From NCBI RefSeq assembly GCF_003003175.1, contig NZ_PVTY01000001.1, positions 1 through 64,000 on the forward strand: 64,000 bases of DNA, written 5' to 3'. The stretch's first letter is position 1. Every line of letters begins with the position of its first letter. The DNA is from Nesterenkonia sandarakina (GTDB lineage Bacteria > Actinomycetota > Actinomycetes > Actinomycetales > Micrococcaceae). The position numbers and the translations under genes were made by a program. The notes beneath the pieces are model-generated. The model was given only the letters and a program-made list of their open reading frames with translations. It did not search any database and was not told where the DNA came from. Positions 56,632-64,000 of the stretch are shown piece by piece.

Positions 56632-58221
56632 GTGATCCACGATTTCCAGCCCCGCCTCTCAGCCGTCTCCACCCCCGTGGAGAAGACCGACACCGACGCC
56701 CTGGTGCTCGGCGTCGCCAAAGGGCCGCAGGGACCGATCCTGCTCCCCAACCCGCTCGCCGATGACGCCGCGAAGGGCGTCGCGGACTCGCTGAAGGCGC
56801 TGGGCGCCACCGGAGCGGCAGACCAGCTGCTCCGCCTCCCCGGCATGGACGGCTTCAAGTCCGAGACCCTGGTGCTCATCGGTGTGGGGCCGCTGACCGG
56901 TGAGGCCACCGGCGGCATCACCCTCGAGGCGCTGCGCCGGGCCGCCGGATCCGCCGTGCGGCAGCTCGGAAGCATCGGCTCCGTCGCCCTGGCCCTGCCC
57001 TCGGCCTCGGTGGAGCAGGTCGGCGCCATCGCCGAGGGAGCCGCCATCGGTGCCTACTCCTTCAACCACTTCCGCAGCTCCGAGGAGGCCCGCACGGCCA
57101 CCCCGGTCAGCGACATCCAGGTGCTGACCGAGCTCAAGGACAAGGCGACCCGTCCGGCCATCGACCGGGCCGCCGTCGTCGGCTCCGCGGTGCGCGCCAC
57201 CCGTGACCTGGTCAACACCCCGCCGAGCCACCTCTACCCGGAGAGCTTCGCCGACATCGTCGCAGAGCTCGGTGACCGGACCAAGGCCCCGGCCCAGCAG
57301 GGCGGCACTGCCCGGGCCGCCAAGCTCAAGATCAAGGTCTGGGGTGAGAAGGAGCTGGCCCGCGACGGCTTCGGCGGCATCCTCGGCGTCGGCGGAGGGT
57401 CCTCGCGCAAGCCGCGCCTGGTCCGGATGGAGCACTCCCCCGCCAAGCCGGTCGCGCACATCGCGCTGGTCGGCAAGGGCATCACCTTCGACTCCGGCGG
57501 GCTCTCGCTGAAGCCTGCCGCGGCGATGACCACCATGAAGCTCGACATGGGCGGCGCCGCCACGGTCGCCGCCGTCGTCCGGGCGGCCGCGGACCTGAAC
57601 CTGCCGGTCAAGGTCACCGGCTGGCTCTGCCTGGCCGAGAACATGCCCTCGGACACCGCGCAGCGCCCTGAGGACGTCATCACCATCCACGGCGGCAAGA
57701 CCGTGGAGGTGCTCAACACCGACGCCGAGGGCCGTCTGGTCCTGGCGGATGGAATCGTCGCCGCCTCCGCCGAGCAGCCCGACGCCATCATCGACGTCGC
57801 CACGCTCACCGGCGCGCAGATGATCGCCCTGGGAGTGCGCACCACCGGCGTCATGGGCAACGAGGACCTGCGTGAAGCCCTGGTCATGGCCTCGAAGGAG
57901 GCCGGCGAGAGCGTCTGGCCGATGCCGATCCCGGAGGAGGCCCGCTCCGGCTTCGACTCCGAGGTGGCGGATCTCACGAACCTCGGCGATCGCTTCGGCG
58001 GCATGATGAACGCCGCGGCCTTCCTGCGCGAGTTCGTCGGAGACCGCACCGGCGCGCCCACCGACCCGCTGGACCCCGAGACCACCCGCATCCCCTGGGC
58101 CCACCTGGACATCGCAGGTCCGGCGTTCAACGAGAAGGGCGCCTACGGCTACACCCCGAAGTCGGGCACCGGCGTGATGGTCCGCACACTGATCAGCTAC
58201 CTCGAGGGCCTGAGCCGCTGA
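56632..58221 (+). CDS. pepA: Leucyl aminopeptidase (M17)
   Basis: A 529-residue cytosolic aminopeptidase. The M17 signature NTDAEGRLVLADGIVAAS includes metal- and substrate-binding residues, with GKGITFDSGGLSLKPAAAM before it. It needs two metal ions and acts as a hexamer removing N-terminal residues. The GTG start at 56632 (GTGATCCACGATTTCC) was chosen since upstream sequence overlaps the divergent PAC2 gene and has no similarity; its ribosome binding site is weak (AGGA). Opens the cluster pepA-lpd-E2. Confidence 0.93.
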   Translation: MIHDFQPRLSAVSTPVEKTDTDALVLGVAKGPQGPILLPNPLADDAAKGVADSLKALGATGAADQLLRLPGMDGFKSETLVLIGVGPLTGEATGGITLEALRRAAGSAVRQLGSIGSVALALPSASVEQVGAIAEGAAIGAYSFNHFRSSEEARTATPVSDIQVLTELKDKATRPAIDRAAVVGSAVRATRDLVNTPPSHLYPESFADIVAELGDRTKAPAQQGGTARAAKLKIKVWGEKELARDGFGGILGVGGGSSRKPRLVRMEHSPAKPVAHIALVGKGITFDSGGLSLKPAAAMTTMKLDMGGAATVAAVVRAAADLNLPVKVTGWLCLAENMPSDTAQRPEDVITIHGGKTVEVLNTDAEGRLVLADGIVAASAEQPDAIIDVATLTGAQMIALGVRTTGVMGNEDLREALVMASKEAGESVWPMPIPEEARSGFDSEVADLTNLGDRFGGMMNAAAFLREFVGDRTGAPTDPLDPETTRIPWAHLDIAGPAFNEKGAYGYTPKSGTGVMVRTLISYLEGLSR

Positions 58222-58364
58222 TCCAGTGGCTGATGCCTGCGCACAAGCGATAGGCTGAATCCAGTGAACACCTGGGAGAGGCTCCTCGGCGGGCCTCAGC
58301 GCCTGCCGAGGGGCTCTTCCAGACCGAACAATGATCTTCACGTCTCACTCAATGCAAGGGAGCA

Positions 58365-59744
58365 ATGACCGTGGCCGACCAGCCTCAGGAATTCGACGTA
58401 CTCGTCCTCGGAGGAGGCAGCGCAGGCTATGCGGCCGCGCTTCGCTCAGTCCAGCACGGACTCACCGTGGGCCTCATCGAGAAGGACAAGCTGGGCGGGA
58501 CCTGCCTGCACTGGGGCTGCATCCCGACCAAGGCGTACCTGCACTCCGCTGAGCTCGCCGACGAGGCGCGCAATTCGGAGAAGTACGGCGTGAAGATGAA
58601 CTTCGAAGGCGTGGACATGGCCAAGGTCCGCGAGTACAAGGACGGCATCGTCGCCGGGAAGTTCAAGGGCCTGACCGGTCTGCTCAAGATGCGCAAGGTC
58701 ACCGTGATCTCCGGCGAGGGCAAGCTGGTCTCGGAGAACGAGATCGAGGTCGACGGCACCCGCTACACCGGCAAGAACATCGTGCTGGCCACCGGCTCGA
58801 CGTCGAAGACCTTCGGTCTGCCGCTGAGCAAGAAGATCATCACCTCCACCGAGGCCCTCGAGCTCGACTACACCCCGAAGTCGGCCATCGTGCTCGGCGG
58901 CGGCGTGATCGGCTGCGAGCTCGCCTCCGCCTGGACCTCCTTCGGCACCGAGGTCACCATCATCGAGGGCCTGCCCTCGCTGGTGCCCAACGAGGATCCC
59001 TCGATCGTCAAGCAGCTCGAGCGCAGCTTCAAGAAGCGCGGCATCACCTTCAACACCGGCACCTTCTTCAACGAGGTCAAGGAGACCGACGACGGCGTCA
59101 CGGTCACCCTCGAAGACGGCAAGACCTTCGAGGCTGAGATCTGCCTCGTCGCGGTCGGCCGCGGACCCGTCACCGAGGGCTTCGGCTTCGAGGACGCAGG
59201 CATCACCCTGGACCGCGGCTTCGTGATCACCGACGAGCGGCTGCACACCGGCGTCGGCAGCATCTACGCGATCGGCGACATCGTCCCGGGTCTGCAGCTG
59301 GCCCACCGGGGCTACCAGCAGGGCATCTTCGTGGCCGAGGAGATCGCCGGAAACAAGCCGATGATCGTCGAGGACATCAACATCCCGAAGGTCACCTACT
59401 GCGAGCCGGAGATCATGTCCGTGGGCTACACCCAGCCCGCCGCCGAGGAGAAGTACGGCAAGGACAAGATCGAGATCACCGAGTACAACCTCGCGGGCAA
59501 CGGCAAGTCCTCCATCCTGGGCACCGGCGGCCTGATCAAGATGGTCGGGGTCAAGAACGGCCCGATCGTCGGAGTCCACGGCATCGGCACCCGCATCAGC
59601 GAGCAGGTGGGCGAGGCCCAGCTGATCGTGAACTGGGAGGCCTACCCCGAGGACGTCGCGACCCTGCTCCACGCACACCCCACGCAGAACGAAGCCATGG
59701 GCGAGGCTGCGATGGCGCTCTTCGGCCACCCGCTGCACGGCTGA
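58365..59744 (+). CDS. lpdA: Dihydrolipoyl dehydrogenase
   Basis: A 459-residue FAD flavoprotein, the E3 of 2-oxoacid dehydrogenase complexes. FAD motif GGGSAGYAAALR, redox disulfide Cys47-Cys52 (GGTCLHWGCIPTKA), NAD motif VLGGGVIGCELAS and the C-terminal catalytic HAHPTQNEAMGE are all present. ATG follows GGGAG. Precedes the E2 gene by 114 bp, in the same direction. Confidence 0.95.
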   Translation: MTVADQPQEFDVLVLGGGSAGYAAALRSVQHGLTVGLIEKDKLGGTCLHWGCIPTKAYLHSAELADEARNSEKYGVKMNFEGVDMAKVREYKDGIVAGKFKGLTGLLKMRKVTVISGEGKLVSENEIEVDGTRYTGKNIVLATGSTSKTFGLPLSKKIITSTEALELDYTPKSAIVLGGGVIGCELASAWTSFGTEVTIIEGLPSLVPNEDPSIVKQLERSFKKRGITFNTGTFFNEVKETDDGVTVTLEDGKTFEAEICLVAVGRGPVTEGFGFEDAGITLDRGFVITDERLHTGVGSIYAIGDIVPGLQLAHRGYQQGIFVAEEIAGNKPMIVEDINIPKVTYCEPEIMSVGYTQPAAEEKYGKDKIEITEYNLAGNGKSSILGTGGLIKMVGVKNGPIVGVHGIGTRISEQVGEAQLIVNWEAYPEDVATLLHAHPTQNEAMGEAAMALFGHPLHG

Positions 59745-59858
59745 TCGGCACCGCCCGCACTTCCCGGACCAGCTCCGGGGCCCGCCCAGAACCGCCCGTA
59801 GAGATAAATGTTCCAGCCGTGAGGCTGTGTCGAACTTTGAGAGTAGGAGTCGGACACC

Positions 59859-61712
59859 ATGTCTGAAACCGTTAACCTTCCAGCCCTAGGTGAGTCAGTC
59901 ACCGAGGGCACCGTAACCCGCTGGCTCGTCGAGGTCGGTGACACCGTCGAGGTCGACCAGCCGCTGCTGGAGGTCTCCACCGACAAGGTCGACACCGAGG
60001 TTCCCTCCCCGGCTGCCGGCACGATCGAGGAGCTCCTCGTCGCCGAGGACGAGACCATCGAAGTGGGCGCCCCGCTGGTAAGGATCGGCGACGGGTCCGG
60101 CTCCGATGACTCCGGCTCCTCCGATGACTCCGCGGAGGAGTCCGCCGAGTCGGAACCGGCCGAGTCCGAGCAGTCCAGCGACGACGCAGAAGACATCGAA
60201 GATGCCGCCACCGAGGCGGCACAGCCCGAGGCCACCGAGGAGGCCGCCGAGGAGAACACCTCCGACGAGTCCTCCTCGGACTCCTCCGAGGGCGGCGAGA
60301 GCCAGGAGATCACGCTCCCCGCACTGGGTGAGTCGGTCACCGAGGGCACCGTGACCCGCTGGCTCGTCGAGGTCGGCGACACTGTGGAGGTCGACCAGCC
60401 GCTGCTGGAGGTCTCCACGGACAAGGTGGACACCGAGGTTCCATCCCCCGTGGCAGGCACCATCCAGGAGATCAAGGTCTCCGAGGACGAGACCATCGAG
60501 GTCGGCGCCGTGCTCGCCCTGATCGGGTCGGGCTCAGGTTCCGGTTCTGGCTCAAGCGCGGGCGGCTCCACCGATTCCGCCGATGCCGAGCAGGACGCCG
60601 ACGCCGAGGAGAAGGCCGCAGAGCCAGCCACCGAGGAATCGGCCCCGAAGCAGTCACAGGATGAGAAGACTGAGCCCGAGAAGACTGAGCCCGAGCAGGA
60701 GCCCGCTCCCGAGGAGCGGACCAAGCAGGAGTCCCCGGCCAAGAGCGAGCAGAAGAGCGACACCTCGGACTCCTCCGCGGAGGGCTACGTCACGCCGCTG
60801 GTGCGCCGCCTGGCCAAGAACGAGGGCGTGGACCTCGCCGACGTCAAGGGCACCGGGGTCGGAGGTCGCATCCGCAAGCAGGACGTGGTCGACGCCGCCG
60901 AGGCGAGCAAGTCTCAGGCACAGCCCGAGGCTCCCGCCGAGGCTCCTGCCGCCGCGAAGTCCGCACCCAAGGTCGAGGTGGACACCACCAAGCGCGGGAC
61001 CACCGAGAAGGCACCACGCATCCGCCAGGTGATCGCCCAGCGGATGAACGAGTCCCTGGACATCGCCGCGCAGCTGACCCAGGTCCACGAGGTCGACATG
61101 ACCCGGATCGTGAACCTGCGGGCCAAGGCCAAGGCGTCCTTCAAGGCGCAGAACGGTGTGAACCTCACCTACCTGCCCTTCATCGGCACCGCGGTCACCG
61201 AGGCCCTGAAGCAGCACCCCAAGCTGAACGCCGAATACGACGAGGCCAACCAGCAGATCACGTACCACGACAGCGAGCACCTCGCACTGGCCGTGGACAC
61301 TGAAAAGGGCCTCCTCGTGCCGGTCATCAACGACGCCGGAGATCTCAGCATCGCCGGACTGTCCAAGAAGATCGCCGATGTGGCGGAGCGGACCCGCCAG
61401 TCCAAGATCGGTCCGGGTGAGCTCTCCGGAGGCACCTTCACGATCACGAACTTCGGTTCGGTCGGGGCGCTCTTCGACACGCCGATCATCAACCAGCCCC
61501 AGGTCGCGATCCTGGGCACCGGCACGATCGTGAAGCGTCCGATGGTCGTGACCGACGGCGACGGCAACGAGTCCATCGGCATCCGCCACATGATGTACCT
61601 CTCACTGACCTACGATCACCGACTGGTCGACGGCGCCGACGCGGGCCGCTTCATGCAGACGCTGAAGGCACGTCTGGAAGAAGGCAACTTCGAGGCCCAG
61701 CTGGGTCTGTAG
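59859..61712 (+). CDS. sucB: 2-oxoacid dehydrogenase E2 (dihydrolipoamide acyltransferase), two lipoyl domains
   Basis: A 617-residue E2 core. Two lipoyl domains (about 2-76 and 148-222) carry lipoyl-lysines Lys43 and Lys189 (both STDKVDTE) and are nearly identical in protein and DNA. Acidic and Pro/Glu/Lys-rich linkers follow. The subunit-binding domain is [20 protein letters not shown], and the catalytic domain ends with [16 protein letters not shown], holding the His-Asp active site. Usually named sucB, but in Mycobacterium and Corynebacterium the equivalent protein (DlaT/AceF) serves pyruvate dehydrogenase, which is the likelier role here. Neighbours lpd and lipB support it. Confidence 0.92.
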   Translation: MSETVNLPALGESVTEGTVTRWLVEVGDTVEVDQPLLEVSTDKVDTEVPSPAAGTIEELLVAEDETIEVGAPLVRIGDGSGSDDSGSSDDSAEESAESEPAESEQSSDDAEDIEDAATEAAQPEATEEAAEENTSDESSSDSSEGGESQEITLPALGESVTEGTVTRWLVEVGDTVEVDQPLLEVSTDKVDTEVPSPVAGTIQEIKVSEDETIEVGAVLALIGSGSGSGSGSSAGGSTDSADAEQDADAEEKAAEPATEESAPKQSQDEKTEPEKTEPEQEPAPEERTKQESPAKSEQKSDTSDSSAEGYVTPLVRRLAKNEGVDLADVKGTGVGGRIRKQDVVDAAEASKSQAQPEAPAEAPAAAKSAPKVEVDTTKRGTTEKAPRIRQVIAQRMNESLDIAAQLTQVHEVDMTRIVNLRAKAKASFKAQNGVNLTYLPFIGTAVTEALKQHPKLNAEYDEANQQITYHDSEHLALAVDTEKGLLVPVINDAGDLSIAGLSKKIADVAERTRQSKIGPGELSGGTFTITNFGSVGALFDTPIINQPQVAILGTGTIVKRPMVVTDGDGNESIGIRHMMYLSLTYDHRLVDGADAGRFMQTLKARLEEGNFEAQLGL

Positions 61713-61720
61713 CCGCCGCC

Positions 61721-61767
61721 AGACGTTCGGACGCTGACTTCAGCGGAGTCAGCGTCCGAACGTCTGG
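61721..61767. terminator. Terminator of the E2 gene
   Basis: A perfect 20-bp stem (61721-61740 with 61748-61767), core CAGACGTTCGGACGCTGACT, loop TCAGCGG. Confidence 0.85.
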
Positions 61768-61811
61768 GCGTCAGGTGGCGGAGGCTCCTGCGCCTCCAAG
61801 TTCACCGCAGC

Positions 61812-61845
61812 GAACAGGGCTCGTCCATCCGGACGGGCCCTGTTC
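61812..61845. terminator. Second hairpin between the E2 and kinase-like genes
   Basis: GAACAGGGCTCGTCC (61812-61826) with GGACGGGCCCTGTTC (61831-61845), one T-G pair, ATCC loop. It probably terminates the convergent kinase-like gene. Confidence 0.7.
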
Positions 61846-61890
61846 TGCGTCTCAGCCGACCACACCCCGCTCATCCGGTCTCAGTCCCGC

Positions 61891-63741
61891 TCAGCCGTCC
61901 TCAGCCGCCGAGGCGGACCCGCCCGCCGTCGCAGGGTCCACCTCGCGGACGGTGTGCAGCAGCCACCGGCCTTCCTGCCGCTGCAGCACCAGCACCACCT
62001 CCTGGGATTCGGGCGCGCCGCTGCCCATACCGGTGGCCGTCACCGTGGCCCGCAGCTCGGCGACCCTCCCCCGATCACCCTCCGCGTCACCGGCGCTCCA
62101 GCCGTCGGCCTCCCCGCCCTCCCGGCTCTCATCCCGGCTCTCAACCTCGCTCTCAACCGGGCCGGTGTCCTGATCAGACTGCTGGTCCAGGTCCGGCTGC
62201 TCGTCCCCGACGCTGATCACCAGGGGCTCCCCCCGATAGCTCAGCCCGGCCTCGGCGAAGTCTCGCACCAGGCGCACATCGGCCGCCCGAGCCGGGGCCT
62301 CCGCCACGGTGTAGCCCCGCACCTGCTCCACAGACGCCTCGCGGAGCGCCTGGGTCCGCAGCGCCGCGATGCCCTCCACCGCGCGCTCTGCGTCGGGGTG
62401 ACCCAGCAGCTCCGCGGGACTGAGCCCGGCAGGATCCGGGGCGCGCGGGCGAGGATCCTCGGGGCTGCGCGGACCATCCGCGCTGCGCTGCTCCGTGGTC
62501 TCGGTCTCGGGCGGTGCTGTCTGTGCGATCGGCGCGAACGTCGTCGTCGGGGTGGGGGTGACGAGCCCGGCCGCGAACCAGAGCCCGAGGAACCCCAGCG
62601 CACCCAGAGCCAGGGCGCTGAGCCGGGGCGCCCGCCGTCGCGCGCTGGTCTCTGCTCCGGGCCGGGTCGGCAGCTCCGGCACCACCTCCTCGTGCACATG
62701 CGGCGTCAGGTCCAGCGCGGCCGGGGCGGAGCAGCGGAACAGCTCGACGGCGAAGTCCTGCGCGCTGGGCCGCAGACCAGGATCCTCCTGCAGGGCCGAT
62801 TCCAGCAGCAGCGCGATGGTGTCCGGCAGCTCCGGGCGCAGGCTCGGCAGCGGCGCCCGCTGGCTGCTCCGAGCCGGAACCGAGCCGGTCAGCGAGAACC
62901 AGGCGACCGCCCCGAGAGAGTACACATCGGCTTCCGGGGACAGTCCGGAGCGAGCCTCACGCCGCGTGGCTGAATCGGCCCCTGGCGGCAGTCGTCCCTC
63001 CAGCTCACGCTCCGGTGCCGCGAACCCGGGAGTCCCGGACGCCGAGCGCGCGGTGCCCAGGATCGCGGCGTCGGCCAGGTCCCCCAGGGCCGGCTTGCCG
63101 TCCGCGGCGAGCAGGATGTTGCCCGGCGAGACGTCTCCGTGGGCCACACCGCCGAGATGCAGCGCCCCCAGGGCGGTCGCGATCGGAGTCAGCACGGTGA
63201 CCACCTCCCCCAGGCTGAGCCTGCCGACGCTGCGCAGGAGCTGACCCAGCGACCCGGTGTTATAGGGCTCAAGCATCAGTCCGAGTCCCTGGGAGGTCTC
63301 CAGGGCGCCATAGGCCCGCACCAGATGCTCATGACGGAGCATGTCCAGCGCCTGAAGCTCCGCGGCGACTCGCTCCACCGGCTCCCGGCGCCGCCGCCCG
63401 GCCGTCTCGCCCGCTCCCCCGCCGACCTCCTGGCCTGCTCGCTGAGCTCGGGGAACCTTCAACGCGAAGGCCGCCGGCGGGCAGCCGTCGACCAGCTGCC
63501 AGTCCGGCTCATCGGGAGAGTCCCACCAGACCAGCCAGACCAGGGCGTTCCCGCCGGCGCCGAGAAGTCGCTCCACGGTGATGCCCGGGGCCGACGGAGG
63601 GTCCCAGCCGCGGGTGACGGAGTCGTCGAAGGTCCGCCGCATCCGCTCCAGCGGTGCGGCCTGCTCGGGGCTGCCAGCAGTGCGATGCGAGGTGCGGCGC
63701 CCCAGGAGGCGCCCGGTGATGTCACCGTTCATGACATCCAT
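61891..63741 (-). CDS. Membrane protein with a serine/threonine kinase-like domain
   Basis: A 616-residue protein. The N-terminal kinase-like domain (about 40-330) has the ATP-site lysine in FALKVPRAQ, catalytic loop HGDVSPGNILLA and activation segment GTPGFAAPE, but DFG is replaced by DLA (LGDLADAAI). A single membrane segment (LSALALGALGFLGLWFAAGL) is followed by an extracytoplasmic region of about 215 residues rich in Pro/Glu/Thr. Whether it phosphorylates is uncertain. The start is ambiguous: GTG 63747, ATG 63741 or ATG 63732; none has a good ribosome binding site. Divergent from lipB. Confidence 0.75.
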   Translation of the reverse strand: MDVMNGDITGRLLGRRTSHRTAGSPEQAAPLERMRRTFDDSVTRGWDPPSAPGITVERLLGAGGNALVWLVWWDSPDEPDWQLVDGCPPAAFALKVPRAQRAGQEVGGGAGETAGRRRREPVERVAAELQALDMLRHEHLVRAYGALETSQGLGLMLEPYNTGSLGQLLRSVGRLSLGEVVTVLTPIATALGALHLGGVAHGDVSPGNILLAADGKPALGDLADAAILGTARSASGTPGFAAPERELEGRLPPGADSATRREARSGLSPEADVYSLGAVAWFSLTGSVPARSSQRAPLPSLRPELPDTIALLLESALQEDPGLRPSAQDFAVELFRCSAPAALDLTPHVHEEVVPELPTRPGAETSARRRAPRLSALALGALGFLGLWFAAGLVTPTPTTTFAPIAQTAPPETETTEQRSADGPRSPEDPRPRAPDPAGLSPAELLGHPDAERAVEGIAALRTQALREASVEQVRGYTVAEAPARAADVRLVRDFAEAGLSYRGEPLVISVGDEQPDLDQQSDQDTGPVESEVESRDESREGGEADGWSAGDAEGDRGRVAELRATVTATGMGSGAPESQEVVLVLQRQEGRWLLHTVREVDPATAGGSASAAEDG

Positions 63742-63822
63742 TCTCACCGGACGCAGAGCCGGTCTGCGGGTTATCCACAGGTCATCTCTGCATCAGGTTC
63801 CCGCCGCGTGGTCGGTTCGGTC

Positions 63823-63834
63823 TAGTCTGGTGTC
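63823..63834 (+). promoter_or_regulatory. Leaderless -10 element of lipB
   Basis: TAGTCT (63823-63828), then exactly six bases before the ATG. Confidence 0.5.
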
Positions 63835-64000
63835 ATGGAGCTCACTTTCACGAGGCTGGGGTTCGATCCTGCGCTTCTCGACTACTCCGAGACGCTCGCC
63901 CTCCAGCGGCGTCTGCACACGGCGGTGCAGGAAGGCTCGGCGCCCTCCACCGTGCTGCTGCTCGAACATGCCGACGTCTACACCGCAGGTCGGCGCACCG
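63835..64000 (+). CDS. lipB: Lipoyl(octanoyl) transferase (partial, 5' part)
   Basis: The first 55 residues of an octanoyltransferase that moves octanoyl from acyl carrier protein to lipoyl domains such as those of the E2 gene upstream. It starts MELTFTRLGFDPALLDYSET, and LLLEHADVYTAGRRT contains the conserved HxxxYTxGRR motif. It runs off the right edge. Leaderless start. Confidence 0.9.
   Translation, partial: MELTFTRLGFDPALLDYSETLALQRRLHTAVQEGSAPSTVLLLEHADVYTAGRRT

Overview
The window is from a high-GC Gram-positive actinobacterium, most likely of the order Micrococcales (Micrococcaceae-like). Supporting markers are an RbpA, a GAF-ANTAR regulator, a HelY-type helicase, a Lys/Ala-rich N-terminal extension on the principal sigma factor, the pepA-lpd-E2-lipB neighbourhood, DUF3054, DUF4192 and DUF7455 proteins, and many genes with the leaderless signature TANNNT-N6-ATG. 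The genus is an inference.

Positions 1 to about 7167 are the right part of an integrated mobile element that continues beyond the left edge. The DNA looks less GC-rich than the rest. It carries a small unknown acidic protein, a prepilin-like protein, two iteron-like repeat arrays before a replication-relaxation-type protein, a short basic protein not previously called, a small serine recombinase behind a res-like set of dyads, two unknown genes translationally coupled to it, and a leaderless ApeA-like HEPN anti-phage gene. It ends at a duplicated tRNA/tmRNA-type 3' end (7136-7167), followed by the host terminator.

From 7365 on the DNA is chromosomal. 7.3-14.4 kb is an oxidoreductase/stress region (aldo-keto reductase, epimerase fusion, catalase, SDR, zinc ADH). 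14.5-21.7 kb has a minus-strand operon (ADH, NCS2-like permease, succinate-semialdehyde-type dehydrogenase, cyclodeaminase) read divergently from a GAF/PucR-type regulator. 21.8-27.5 kb holds LtrA, an RlmA-like methyltransferase, NfeD plus SPFH, rbpA and a polyprenol-phosphate mannosyltransferase. 27.5-33.2 kb has a degenerate amidohydrolase, HelY helicase and an MFS transporter. 33.2-40.2 kb is an alpha-glucoside system: GH13 enzyme and LacI repressor on one strand, binding protein and two permeases on the other, with the same operator in front of each. 40.3-49.4 kb contains gdhA, a DUF779/aldehyde dehydrogenase pair with its GAF regulator, YigZ, a GAF-ANTAR protein, a pyruvoyl-dependent arginine decarboxylase, a CBS-like protein and ctaB. 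49.5-64 kb is core housekeeping: type II topoisomerase subunit B, principal sigma factor, DUF4192 and PAC2 proteins, pepA, lpd, a two-lipoyl E2, a membrane kinase-like protein and the start of lipB.

The most notable material is in the element (iteron arrays, res-like site, pilin, HEPN defence gene). Next come the arginine decarboxylase with its hairpin-rich leader and the ADH-permease-SSADH-cyclodeaminase operon of unknown substrate. All family assignments come from reading the sequences by eye; no database search was run.
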